From the NCBI GenBank assembly GCA_964058805.1, contig CAXKVV010002061.1, positions 1 through 30,854 on the forward strand: a DNA stretch of 30,854 nucleotides, given 5' to 3'. Of the stretch, positions 16,001-25,845 are shown piece after piece (within the stretch, counting starts at the first letter, position 1; each line of letters opens with the position of its first letter). The notes under the pieces were generated by a model. That model had not been told where the DNA came from. It did not search any database and was given only the letters and a program-made list of their open reading frames with translations. This DNA comes from Schoenoplectus triqueter. Its lineage: Eukaryota > Streptophyta > Magnoliopsida > Poales > Cyperaceae. The translations under genes were made by a program, and so were the position numbers.

Positions 16001-16466
16001 GGATAACAATTTAATAAAAAATTATTTATGGTTAACTCACCCTTCTGACAAGGAAAAAAGAAGGTTCAACAAATGAAATCTAAACATTTTCTTACAAAGT
16101 TCTGACACAGTATACCCCACCAAGATGTTGACTATTAATGTTTTGCCTCCCGAGTCCTGAGTTAACATGAGATATAAATCTTTTCAGGTGATTGCTATGG
16201 AACTGGGTGAATTTGGTATTAGGGCAAACTCTATCGCGCCCGGTTTATTCAAATCTGAAATCACAGCAGGTCTGCTGGAGAAGGAATGGCTCCAGCGAGT
16301 GTGTGAAAGAACAACCCCTCTAAGGACATATGGTAGTATCAACCCAGCTATAACATCCATCATTCGGTACTTGATTCATGACTTGTCAGAATATGTGTCT
16401 GGCAATAATTTCATAGTCGATGCGGGCGCCACCTTGCCGGGTGTGCCCATTTTCTCCTCCCTCTGA
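13086..16466 (+). CDS. Short-chain dehydrogenase/reductase (classical, FabG-like), copy 2, 286 aa
   Basis: Exons: 13086-13437, 15391-15620, 16188-16466; joined length 861 bp with GT-AG introns at the same positions and phases as copy 1. From the shared PWKSL onward I count 36 differences over 273 residues (about 87% identity). All key residues are kept: [22 protein letters not shown], Ser167, Tyr182 and Lys186, so it should be an active NAD(P)H oxidoreductase. It differs by a ten-residue insertion after MASP that carries a second in-frame Met (13116), so a shorter start is possible. The C-terminus is again Ser-Ser-Leu. Intron 2 is longer than in copy 1 (567 against 111 bp). The gene has its own TATA box at 12979 and AATAAA at 16541-16546. 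The substrate is unknown. Confidence 0.93.
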
Positions 16467-17116
16467 TGATAAAAGTTTTGAAGTTTTTTAATTGATAAGA
16501 GATAAAAATTTTGTGGTCTGTTTGGATGATGTGGTAACATAATAAAGTTTTTTTTATTTAATAGTTCATCATCCTCATTATTATCATTGATATTTGAGAT
16601 CTTTGATGTTATGCTTTCCGATGATGTTTTATTTCTAGCCTACTTCAATTTATTTGAGATAAAAGACTTTGTTGTTGCTGTTGTTGTGTAATAGTTTGTT
16701 TGAGAATCATTGTAGCTGTTAAGCCCACGTAATATTTAATCAGTTAAAACTTATGAGCTGAGTAAAATGATAATGGCAACCAACAATTTTTAGTGAACTA
16801 AAACAAATAAAATAACCATTTTACTCAAGTAAGCAACTGAAAAAAATAATAATAATAAATAATGTTATAACTAATCCAAACGTATTTAAGAGACTCAAAC
16901 CAAACTTAACTCCAACTGAAAGCTAAATGAATCAAGAATCAAAACCTCACGAGATTAAGGACATGAAATTTTTCCTGAAGTCAGACTCAAATTTAATACC
17001 CAATAAAAGACACTAATAATTCAAATAACTTAATGAGTTAAACTAAAATATTGTACAGTATACCACACAACTCAAGCCACACCTGATCTAGACTCCTATC
17101 CTCCCTCTTAAAAGAA
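16467..17116. other. 3' flank of SDR copy 2 and spacer
   Basis: This begins with the 3' UTR of the SDR gene (AATAAA at 16541-16546) and continues as AT-rich spacer with a short AAT run near 16845-16860. No gene or element could be supported. Confidence 0.5.
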
Positions 17117-17724
17117 TCGGGGAGTAGGGCTGCACAAAAAAGCTCGGGCTCAGTTCGGGCTCGAGCTAAAATGACTCGAGCTAATTTGGCTCGAGCTAAT
17201 CTGGCTCGGTAGTTAAATGAGCCGAGTTTGAGTTGGAGTCGGCTCGGCTCGTGGCTCGACTCAGCTCGAATAAAAAATAGTTTATATAACTCATCTCTCA
17301 TCATCTCTCACCATTTCACCATGTCAGTGGTTTAAAGACGTCTCTTACTCGCTCGTAATTAGATTCATATATCTGACTCGATAGTTTTTTGTTGGTCCAT
17401 CCATTCAAATTAATGCAGCGAAGATGTCATTGAAAATATAGTTTGTTGATATACCAATTTTGTATCAATTCTCATACCAATATTCTAGATGTACCAACCT
17501 TATAGTTTGTAGATGTATTAAATCTAAATATCAAATTGAGTCAACGCACATGCATTGGCTCGTGAGCTAGCTCGAATAGTAACGAGCCGTGTTTGAGCTA
17601 GGTTTTTCAGCTCGAAGCGTTTCACGAGCTCGGCTCGACTCGACTCGAATTTTCATGAGCCGAGTTTGAGTTAAACCCAGCTCGACTCGACTCGACTCGA
17701 CTCGTTTGCAGCCCTATCGGGGAG
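17117..17724. mobile_element. hAT-like MITE (592 bp) with 8-bp target duplication
   Basis: The element proper is 17125-17716. The left end begins TAGGGCTGCACA and the right end, reverse-complemented, begins TAGGGCTGCAAA, so the terminal inverted repeats match for at least 10 bp. It is flanked by perfect 8-bp direct repeats TCGGGGAG at 17117-17124 and 17717-17724, the target-duplication length of hAT elements. Near both ends are many copies of CTCGAGCTAA, GGCTCG and ACTCGACTCG, resembling the clustered subterminal repeats that bind hAT transposases. No transposase is encoded, so it is non-autonomous. The open frame at 17304-17038 is only repeat translation. Confidence 0.88.
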
Positions 17725-18652
17725 AGTGATCTCAATCTCTTTGTTTCTCTCACTCAACACTACCACTCTCTCTCTCTCTGTGTGATCGCACAAAATCCCC
17801 CTTCTACTTGCTGATTTGCTCTCTCTCACCATCTCTTGCCTAGTCACTGTCACTTGTCACCATCGTCTTGCTCACACCGCCCTTTCTACTCTATATGATC
17901 GCATGAACCCTCCGATTGTTACTTTCTCTCTCGCCGCCCCTAGAACATGCACCCCCTGAACAGCCCTCGGGGCTGCCCCACCTTCTCCTCTATTTATACA
18001 CATTCTAACCATCTCTTTCTTTCACTGTTTGGGTTTTCTCATGAGCTGAGAACTTAGGTATGAAATTGGTAAGAAACAATATACACTTGCGAGATTTCCT
18101 TTCGTTAGTAAAATCAAGAAGAAAGGGGGGCCAAGGGCGTGACTACGATGGTGTTCCTCCCTGCTTCCTAGGTGATTGCTCCATTTCCTACCACCGATAT
18201 TACCTTGCTATTTTACTGGTAAATCCTAAAGCTGAGAACTCCTTTGCATTATTCGTTAGCGGATTCGATTGAAATTAGCTCGCTGGTTTGCTCGATTTAT
18301 TTGCTTGATTGCTTGTTTATCCGTGTGATTGCTCGATCTATTGATGTACTTTTATTTTTATGTGGGTAATGGCTTCCTTGAACCTGCCTTGTGGCTAAGC
18401 TCGGGTTATCCCATGGTACCATAGGACTAGAATCAATTTCATGAAATGGTAGGCATGTTAGGTCATAAATTTGGGTGCAGATGCTGAGCCTATTGCTTCT
18501 ACTGGTAATGTTTGGGATTGGTTGTACTTATATGTTGATTTATTGCCTCTAGTCTGTCGCTATACCTGTTACTGTCTTAGGGGCCATAGTTATTAAGTAA
18601 TGTTGGCTTATTTGTGCCCGATCTTATTCCTTTTTGCTGGCTTTACATGTAT
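17725..18652. other. Unassigned sequence resembling a promoter, 5' UTR and intron start
   Basis: A CT-rich tract at about 17750-17840 is followed by CTATTTATACA near 17990 (TATA-like), a pyrimidine-rich stretch, and AACTTAG followed by GTATGAAA near 18057, which looks like a splice donor. After this the sequence is T-rich with no frame, as in a leading intron. I see no downstream coding exon, and the hAT element at 18661 interrupts it. It could be the remnant of a transcription unit or part of an older retroelement. Confidence 0.25.
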
Positions 18653-19108
18653 ACTGAGTTCATGGGCGGATGCAGAATTTTAGTCAGGGGGGGCAAATAT
18701 CGGATTGTAATAGCTTATCGGGTTTAAATCCAATAACTAATCGGGTACTAAATAAAAAAATAATAATTTAATATATATTCTTACCTAATAAAAAATTTAT
18801 TAGAATAATAACATTTTATATATTAAAAATAACAATAAAATAAAGCTCAAACTAATAGATAATGAAGTTGATGAAGAAAATTTTCGTCTATAAAATTTTA
18901 TATTTTGATATCTTTGCATAATTATTTCATTATATATGATATTAAATATTTTTTCTCAATAAAATTAATCAGACAATCCAGGGGGGGCAAAAAAATTTCC
19001 AGGGGGGCAAACTACCAAAAATATTACCGAAAAGCACTGTTTTTCAAAATCCAGGGGGGCCGCTGCCCCCCCCCCCCGGGGAATGGTGGATCCGCCCCTG
19101 ACTGAGTT
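18653..19108. mobile_element. hAT-like MITE (440 bp) with 8-bp target duplication
   Basis: The element proper is 18661-19100. The left end starts CATGGGCGGATGCA and the right end, reverse-complemented, starts CAGGGGCGGATCCA, with mismatches at two positions. Perfect 8-bp repeats ACTGAGTT flank it at 18653-18660 and 19101-19108. Subterminal G-rich blocks (GGGGGGGCAAA near 18690, AGGGGGGGCAAA near 18980, poly-C near 19070) are typical of this plant hAT family. The interior is AT-rich with no transposase, so the element is non-autonomous. It sits inside the unassigned sequence that resumes at 19101. Confidence 0.88.
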
Positions 19109-20819
19109 GGTTCTGATTTTGTTGCTGGTTCCGACCCTATTCCTTGCTTGTACCCTCTTACTGCTAACTGGTCTGTTATTGCCTTTGCTTGTACTAATAA
19201 CAACATGGGTATACTACGATTTTGATGTTTCCATACCTTTAATAAATATTTGTAATAATTAAGTAATAACACTATTGAGGATAGTATGATATAAAATTTT
19301 ATCGTAATGAATTTTGTTTTAAATTTTATCTTAATGAATTTCGTTTTCATTAGAAATAATAATAATAATAGTATGATTAAAATAAATATGAATGGATATC
19401 TCGATATATTCTTATATATATTTTTTTAAACTGAAATAATATTAATAAGTAATAAGCAAATTCTCTATGCGATAATATTAATTATAAATTCTTATAATTA
19501 TTTCTTCTAATTTGCAAACACATTAGGAAAAAAATTGATTGATAAAATAATTAGTACATAAAAACAGTACTAATAGTTATTAAACGTATTACTTGAAAAT
19601 TCCTATACATATATATTTATTTCTCAATTATCGTTCACATTAGCAAAATAATTGGTTGGGTGTCACTCTAATAAGGAGTACTAAATCATTAATTATTATA
19701 ATAATGTTTATAACTAATATAAAATATATATTAATCAATTTCTGTATTTTATTATTATAAATAATATTAAATTTATCTTTAATAAGTAGTAAATACTAAT
19801 TAATTTCTCTATTTAAATACTAAGTATGAAATATTATATATTAATTAATTTTTCTATTTTTATAAAAACAATATTAAATATAAAAAATGTATATTAATTC
19901 AATTTCTATTTTAATGATTGTAATTAACATGAGACTATGGTGTTTTCTTTGATTGTTTGTTTGTGATTATGTGTTTGACACATGTTATTTTATTTAATTC
20001 ATCCCCCGTCAATTACGAACGATGATAAATGCTTCTACTCAAACGCCATAAATCAAAAATAAAAATAATAATAAATAAACTAATATTATTTCATAACTAA
20101 TGAACCATAAAATTTACGTAAGCAATGGAAGTGAATAAAGTAGAAAAAAATAAAAAAAAAAACAACAACAACAATCAGAATTTCGACATCCTAAATAATA
20201 GCAGATTGCTATCAATAATTTAAGAAAAATTATGGCCTATATTTAGAGAATAGTGATTTGATTTATCTAACTCGAACGCCTTGCAAAATTCTATTTTAAT
20301 TAAAATATAACTCACAAAATTATTCATTTAAAACTTATGAGAATTTAATTTATTCTAAATTTGGAGATATGACGACTCGAATCACACACGAATGACGAGT
20401 ACCCGTGGACACAAGCGTTCATATAAAAACTGACACGTTATCCTTGAAAAGAGTAGTCTTGCCGGGCTTATAGGTACGATTTTCTAGGATTTGATTTTTT
20501 TTCTTCAGAAATAGAAACCCAAACCGAAAATAAAAATATTTTTAAAATAATTGAACTGTGGTATTTTCTGACCAAATGTGTTTAGGGACCCGATTTGAAC
20601 TGTCATTGTATTCGATAAATTGACCAGTATTTTTTAGGGCCTACCCGCATTCGCATATCATATTATGTCACATCACATGTAGATAGGATAGGAGTAGGAC
20701 TCGGAAAATAGTTTCAAGATAGGAATTAAATTAGAATTAAATAATTAAAGTTGTAGATTATAATTAATAGGGTAATACTCTTATTACCATAAATTATCAG
20801 TTAAGTTGGATAGTTAATC
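19109..20819. other. AT-rich gene-free sequence, possibly the left part of an LTR
   Basis: The stretch is AT-rich with repeated short themes such as ATTAATT, TATTAAATA and (AAT)n, and carries no credible open frame. The last part (from about 20380) grows more GC-rich and may belong to the LTR-like block ending at 22382, but I could not find a TG start or matching target duplication to bound it. Confidence 0.3.
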
Positions 20820-21146
20820 ATGCATTAAATGAATGAGAAAGTGCTGAGAGGCGGGCCGGGTGATCTCAGTCTGAGATTGCCTTGTATAACCAGACCAACG
20901 GGTTACATTCCCTTTGGTATGTATATACAATGCGCACCTTTGCTTGTCGGTTATCCACCGACCCCGTCATTTGGCGGGTTCGGCCGTACCAGAGTGTTTT
21001 TCTTTTGATCAATATTATATTTTTACTGTACTTAATATGATTAAGATTTTTAATCCAAATTTGAGCGATTATGATACCATGTCTTTCAGTGTTTAGTGCG
21101 GGCGGCCATATCCAAGTCTGGATTCTACTCTGTTTTATTATTTCTC

Positions 21147-21390
21147 GGGATGCGATCCTCTAGCCCCTAGTTGGTACAGTGTAGGCTCATATTTGTATCA
21201 TATGTCATTTTGTCATTTCTCATGATGCGGTCCTCTGACCCCTGGTTGGTACAGTGTAGGCTCTCATTCGGGATGCGGTCCTCTAGCCCCAGGTTGGTAC
21301 AGTATAGGCTCTCATCTGTATTATATTTCATTTTGTCATTTCTCGGGATGCGGTCCTCTGACCCCTGGTTGGTACAGTGAAGACTCTCAT
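21147..21390. repeat. Tandem array of four copies, alternating 75/48/74-bp spacing
   Basis: The core GGATGCGGTCCTCT followed by CCCC, GTTGGTACAGTGTAGG and CTCTCAT starts near 21147, 21222, 21270 and 21344. The 48-bp unit lacks the roughly 27-bp TTTCATTTTGTCATTTCTC segment present in the longer ones. The array sits inside the LTR-like block. Confidence 0.75.
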
Positions 21391-21600
21391 TTGTATTAGT
21401 TTCTAATTTATTAATTCACGGGTAGTTATCTATTTTTGACTATATGGCAACTGACGACATACTTATCCGCTTGCTTTCATTTTGTAAGGTGAGTTACCAG
21501 AGTACGTGCCTATGTACGCTCACTCTTCTAGAGCGTTATCGCCTCGGGAGCCCGAATTGCCCGTTTATGTGGCATTGGCGCCGCATAAACATAAAATCCT

Positions 21601-21690
21601 AAGTTCGTAAGTTGGGTCGCTGGTGGTGCCTGCTTAGGCAAGGCTCAAGTTCGTAAGTTGGGATGCTAGTGGCGCCCGCTTGGGATAGAT
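21601..21690. repeat. Two tandem 46-bp units
   Basis: AAGTTCGTAAGTTGGG begins at 21601 and again at 21647; the rest of each unit (GCTGGTGGTGCCTGCTT against GCTAGTGGCGCCCGCTT) differs by transitions. It lies in the same LTR-like block. Confidence 0.7.
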
Positions 21691-22540
21691 CTGGTGATTT
21701 ACAATCTGGGTATTTATTTCGGGTGTTTGATTTTCGTACTATATATTTTATATTATATTATTATTTCCACATAATTTTTATTTCGGGTTTCTTTACCATT
21801 TCATGTCATAACATGTAGGTGTTTTTCTTAAAATGTGCATAAAACTATTATTATATTCATTTATAACCATTTTATTACATTAAAACATCAGTATTGGTAT
21901 TTGGATCCAGTTTAGGAAAGAAGATCAAATCTCAAGGCTGGATCTAAATCCGTACCGAGTAATTTTTAAATTACTCACGTTTCCATAGTGGTTGTGGGAT
22001 TCAGGTTTATAGGTGCGGGATTAATTTTTGATGAGAGTGCTAGGTGCAGTTCTGCGTGATATCAGAGGTGCTTCGCCGTATCAGCACAATGAGGCGGGTA
22101 GATGATTAGGACTTATCGGGTATCGGATTTTTTTTTTCTTTCTTTGGGTTTTATTTGAGAGATTTTTGCTACCCATTCCGATGGAGTTAACCCCGCCGGT
22201 GTCGGGCGTTGTATACTACTGTGTATTCTGGACTGTATATTGTTTTGTATTATTATTATTATTTTGTTTATTCTGAGATTTATCTTATTTTATTCATTTA
22301 GCCTTCCGTACGCACGTCTCGTCGTGCGTACATGGCGGGATTAATCACCCCTAATCCGATTTATTATTTCTGGGGTGTGACAGTAGCGGTATGTTTTCAA
22401 ATTATAAAAACTTGTTCTTATTTTATATATTTAGCTTCAAATTCCAAGTTTTATTTAGACATAATTATTCTTATTGAGAGATGGGACTTTACATCTACCT
22501 TTTTTCACCTTTGAACAGAACTAAAATCCAGCAGGAAACG

Positions 22541-22578
<38 letters not shown>

Positions 22579-22607
22579 TACTACTACTATAATTACTATT
22601 ATTATTT
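22541..22607. repeat. (TTA)n/(CTA)n microsatellite
   Basis: A run of TTA triplets from 22541 passes into ACT triplets near 22577 and back to ATT. It lies in the spacer between the LTR-like block and the 3' end of the antenna gene. Confidence 0.85.
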
Positions 22608-22920
22608 TATTGCAATCGGTTTCTTTCGTCATGTTTGATGTTATGTACTTTGAGCTTTGAGATCATGTATAACAGCATAAGCCATCATATGCAGTTTTAC
22701 TTATTTAAATCTTATCTAATTTTCTGATGTACTGGTCACAATCTGCAGTGCACATAAAAAATTCAATCCAGTACACATAATTATCGAACAAATTATCGTT
22801 TTCTGCATTGCACGGCTGATGCATTAATTGTACAAGGCCCAGGGAGAAGGCCGGTAATTAACAGTTTTCACATTATGTGCATGAATTCTCTCTCTCTGTG
22901 CTCCTCTCTCTTCCTCTCTT

Positions 22921-24242
22921 TCAAGGCAAAATGGATCTTGGGATGACGATATCACCAATGTTGTTGTGCCATGGGTCGGCCAAGTGGGTTGCCAGGTTCT
23001 CCAACGGGCCTGTTCCAGGGTATGCTGTTTGTTGCACACAGAATCCTACGAAGGCTAGTAATGCAAGCCGGCCTGCCAACAAAAGAAAAGCAAACTTGCA
23101 ATTCAGAAATCTCAACTCATCAGATTAGTGTTCAGTAAGTAATTACTTTCTCAGTTCTGGTATCATGATTTTGTGATTCCTTGTTTGGACTGTGCCTTCC
23201 ACTTGACTGTTATATGTCTCAACAGGGTTCTTATTATCAGCACTCGATAAACTAATCTGGCAACCCCATGGTACATACCAGATTGAAAATAGCATCCATA
23301 ATACAATCAGGAAAAAAATACTCAATACATACCATTCTTGATTTCCTTGACCTTGAGCTCATGGAGCTTTGAGGGGTCTTTGGAGTAGCCGAGGGGGTCG
23401 AAGGCACCGCCAGGATACTTCTTCTTCTCAGGGTCCTTCTCCATGCTACGCTGGTGCTCGACAAAAGCGATAGCAATGAACTCAATTACGAGGATAGTCG
23501 GCAGAGTGCCCCATGGTACTGGGTTGCCCAGGTATGTTGCCTGTCCTCCTGGGATTGCGGCCCATTCCTGTGCCTTCACCCAGTTGCCCAGTCCAAGTGC
23601 CTCTGGTATCAACATTCCTGGCTGAAAAAGTTGCACAGTTACAGTGCAAGAGATTAATTATAGTCTGACTCAAGTACTTGAACAATCTAACTGACCAAAA
23701 CCAACTTCTGTTATCAATTTATTTTCAGGAAATTAATTGGGCATTACAAAGAAATAGATTATAAATTATTTCCATCTTCCTATTTTAATGTATTTGTGCC
23801 TGAGATTTAATGCATAGAATTTGGTGGCTTATTGGCGACTTGTAGACAGTAGACTAATACAGAGTTTAGTATACATACCACAGCAAGCATGGCCCATCTG
23901 CAGTGAATCAATTCTGACTCCTTGAACCTCTCGAGGTTCTCGGGCACCTCACCGAGTCTCAATGGATCAAATCCAAAATCCCTACATTGGAAGATGGATA
24001 TCAAGATAGGAGAAATAAACCAAACAGTATATAAAATGCATTTTTTTGACAACATACCCAGGAGCTGAACCATCAAGATAAGAGGGGCGCGGCTGGCCGG
24101 GCATCCACTCGGCTGACATAGTGATGCGTGATTGGGCCGCGTATGCCAGCCATGACATGCGGGTTGAGCCAGACCGTGATTTAGGGGCCGACCGGAGGCC
24201 CAAAAATGTTGCTGTGCAACAACTCCTCAAAGAAGATGCCAT
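22921..24242 (-). CDS. LHCA1: Photosystem I chlorophyll a/b-binding protein, Lhca1 type, four exons, 242 aa
   Basis: Exons in transcription order: 24242-24058, 23981-23879, 23621-23333, 23072-22921; GT-AG introns, phases agree, joined length 729 bp. It encodes an antenna protein of photosystem I in the thylakoid, where Lhca1 pairs with Lhca4 to pass excitation energy to the core. Residues 1 to about 41 are Ser/Arg-rich, as in a chloroplast transit peptide. The mature part opens with [19 protein letters not shown] and DFGFDP. The first membrane helix has Glu85-x-x-His88-x-Arg90 in [12 protein letters not shown]. The last helix has Glu189-x-x-Asn192-x-Arg194 in [16 protein letters not shown]. 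These are the chlorophyll-ligand salt-bridge residues of the family. [17 protein letters not shown] and [11 protein letters not shown] blocks are closer to Lhca1 than to Lhca2-6. Length is normal. Introns are short (76, 257 and 260 bp). Confidence 0.95.
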
Positions 24243-24369
24243 TGTTTTAGTACCTTCTATATGTGTAATATGAGAGGAAGGGAGGTTGATGTGTGGGAGT
24301 GGAAGGGGAATCAAAGAGATGTTATTTGTTAAGAAGAGAATTGGAGATGTGATGGGGAGATCCAAATAC

Positions 24370-24460
24370 GAGATACTATTGGCTGTTTTATCTGATCAGT
24401 GGAGATGTGATTGGGCCACGTAAGAAACTGTAATCTGGTGGTTTCCTACGTGGCGGGGGG
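24370..24460 (-). promoter_or_regulatory. Upstream region of Lhca1: CCAAT/GATA and ACGT motifs
   Basis: On the minus strand, CAGATAAAACAGCCAAT lies at about 24380-24396, combining a GATA (I-box-like) element with a CCAAT box about 140 bp before the ATG. Further upstream are ACGT cores: CACGTA near 24416 on the plus strand and TACGTGGC at about 24447-24454. GATA, CCAAT and G-box elements are characteristic of light-regulated Lhc promoters. No clear TATA box was found, so the start site is not placed. Confidence 0.5.
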
Positions 24461-24703
24461 TTTCTGTGGCTCAGAATACGAGAGAGCGGATAGATGTTAG
24501 TTGGGGGGGAATCCTTGTTCGGTTTGGATGGAAGTGGAACCCCACATGATCAATATACTGGTTTATATTGTTTTTATAGATTAATTATTGTATATCAGCG
24601 CGGACATTAATCAAGGTCTAGATATATGTCACTAACACACATCTACAATATTTGCCACTAGATAGAAATTACACCGCTAAGAACAATATGCGCCATCATA
24701 TAT

Positions 24704-25683
24704 GGTCCGTTTGATAAATCAAAGAATAGATTTGGAATAATGATAATTTTGAAAGAATGATAGAATAGTATTTTTTTTTGGAAGAGCGAAAATATCGTTT
24801 GGCAGTTGTTACTCAGAATAGTTAAAATATGAATAATTATGATACTAATAATGATGATGATAATAATAATAATAAAGTAATAAAAATAATCATAATAAAT
24901 AATAATAGTATAATAATAATATAATAAAATATAAACATAATCATAATATAGTAATATAATAATAATAAATTATAATTATAATTATAATCATAATTATAAT
25001 AATATAATAATAATAAGTAATCATAATTTTAATAATATAATCATAATATAATAATCATAATCATGATAATAATAATTATAGTCATAATCATAATAATATA
25101 ATCATAATCATAATCATAATAATATAATAATAAAAATATAATCATAATCATAAAAATTATAATAATATAAAAATAAATTAATCATAACTATAATCAATAT
25201 ATAATAATATAATAATAAATAATCTTGATCATAATAATATAATAATAAAATAATTATATTTATATTCATAATATAATATTAAAATTATATTTATAATAAT
25301 AATAAATAATATAATAATACTAATGGTAACAATAATAGAATAATAATAATAATGATAATAATAATTTAATAATAATAATATAATGATAATAATAATAATC
25401 ATAATATTAATATAATAATAAATTATAATCATAAATATAATATAATAATATAATAATACTAAATCTTAATCATAATCATAATATAATAATATAATATAAT
25501 ATAATCAAACAATAATCGCTATTCCGACTAGAGCTAATCCGATATTCCACCTATAAATTGGTATACCAAATTAGCACTATTCTGCACTCTTCTACTTAGT
25601 CTAAAATTCGTTTGACAAATTATTTCGTCGGAATAGCAATTTTATTCCTACTTTTTGCTATTCCATGGTGTGCCAAACAAATC
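24704..25683. mobile_element. MITE-like sequence split by an expanded microsatellite
   Basis: The left end GGTCCGTTTG and the reverse-complemented right end GATTTGTTTG match at 7 of 10 positions. GAATAG and GGAATA motifs recur on both sides, as in plant MITEs whose ends read GTTTGGTAAACCATGGAATAG-like. The interior from about 24831 to 25505 is almost entirely microsatellite. I could not identify a target duplication, so this call is tentative. Confidence 0.35.
24831..25505. repeat. Long impure TAA/ATAATC-rich microsatellite (about 675 bp)
   Basis: Nearly pure A/T/occasional C sequence built from ATA, AAT and ATCATA units (ATAATAATA, AATCATAATCATA) with very few G residues on the plus strand. 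Open frames here (for example minus 25432-25229) are Ile/Tyr-rich translations of the repeat and not genes. Confidence 0.9.
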
Positions 25684-25845
25684 TGCACACCACAAGAATC
25701 TGAGAAGTTGCAAGTTGCGACATAAATACGGTGAATGCTTTTGACTAGCTACATAACATGCAGATTAGCGTCAGCCACAGAGGATCTGAGTCGGCATACA
25801 GTCTAGGCGCCTAGTGTTCCGTTTTGTGTTAGATTGTAAACGAGA

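Larger units (their letters stand above)
20820..22382 (+). mobile_element. Probable Ty3/gypsy-type LTR remnant (solo or truncated)
   Basis: The block ends GGGGTGTGACA at 22372-22382, the typical 3' end of plant chromovirus-like LTRs. It is GC-richer than its surroundings, has no coding frame, and contains two internal tandem-repeat arrays (21147-21390 and 21601-21690), all common in long plant LTRs. No initiator-Met primer site follows 22382 and no gag or pol is present on either side, so a solo or truncated LTR is most likely. The left boundary given is only where LTR-like composition becomes clear; the true start may lie further left. Confidence 0.45.

Noticed and set aside
19024..19350. 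108-residue minus-strand open frame
   Set aside because: It spans the right end of the hAT MITE and AT-rich DNA; the Pro/Gly-rich part comes from the element's poly-G/C end.
21147..21690. Repeat arrays as a CRISPR
   Set aside because: Units are direct tandem repeats with no unique spacers of even length, and the setting is a plant nuclear genome.
16711..22387. Possible target duplication GTAGC linking 16711-16715 with 22383-22387, implying one 5.7-kb LTR or element
   Set aside because: A five-base match is expected by chance over this distance, the sequence after 16715 does not look like an LTR start, and the interval contains unrelated spacer.
23443..23657. Plus-strand open frames across Lhca1 exon 3
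   Set aside because: They are antisense shadows of the conserved antenna exon.
25229..25432. 67-residue Ile/Tyr-rich open frame
   Set aside because: It is the translation of the AT microsatellite.
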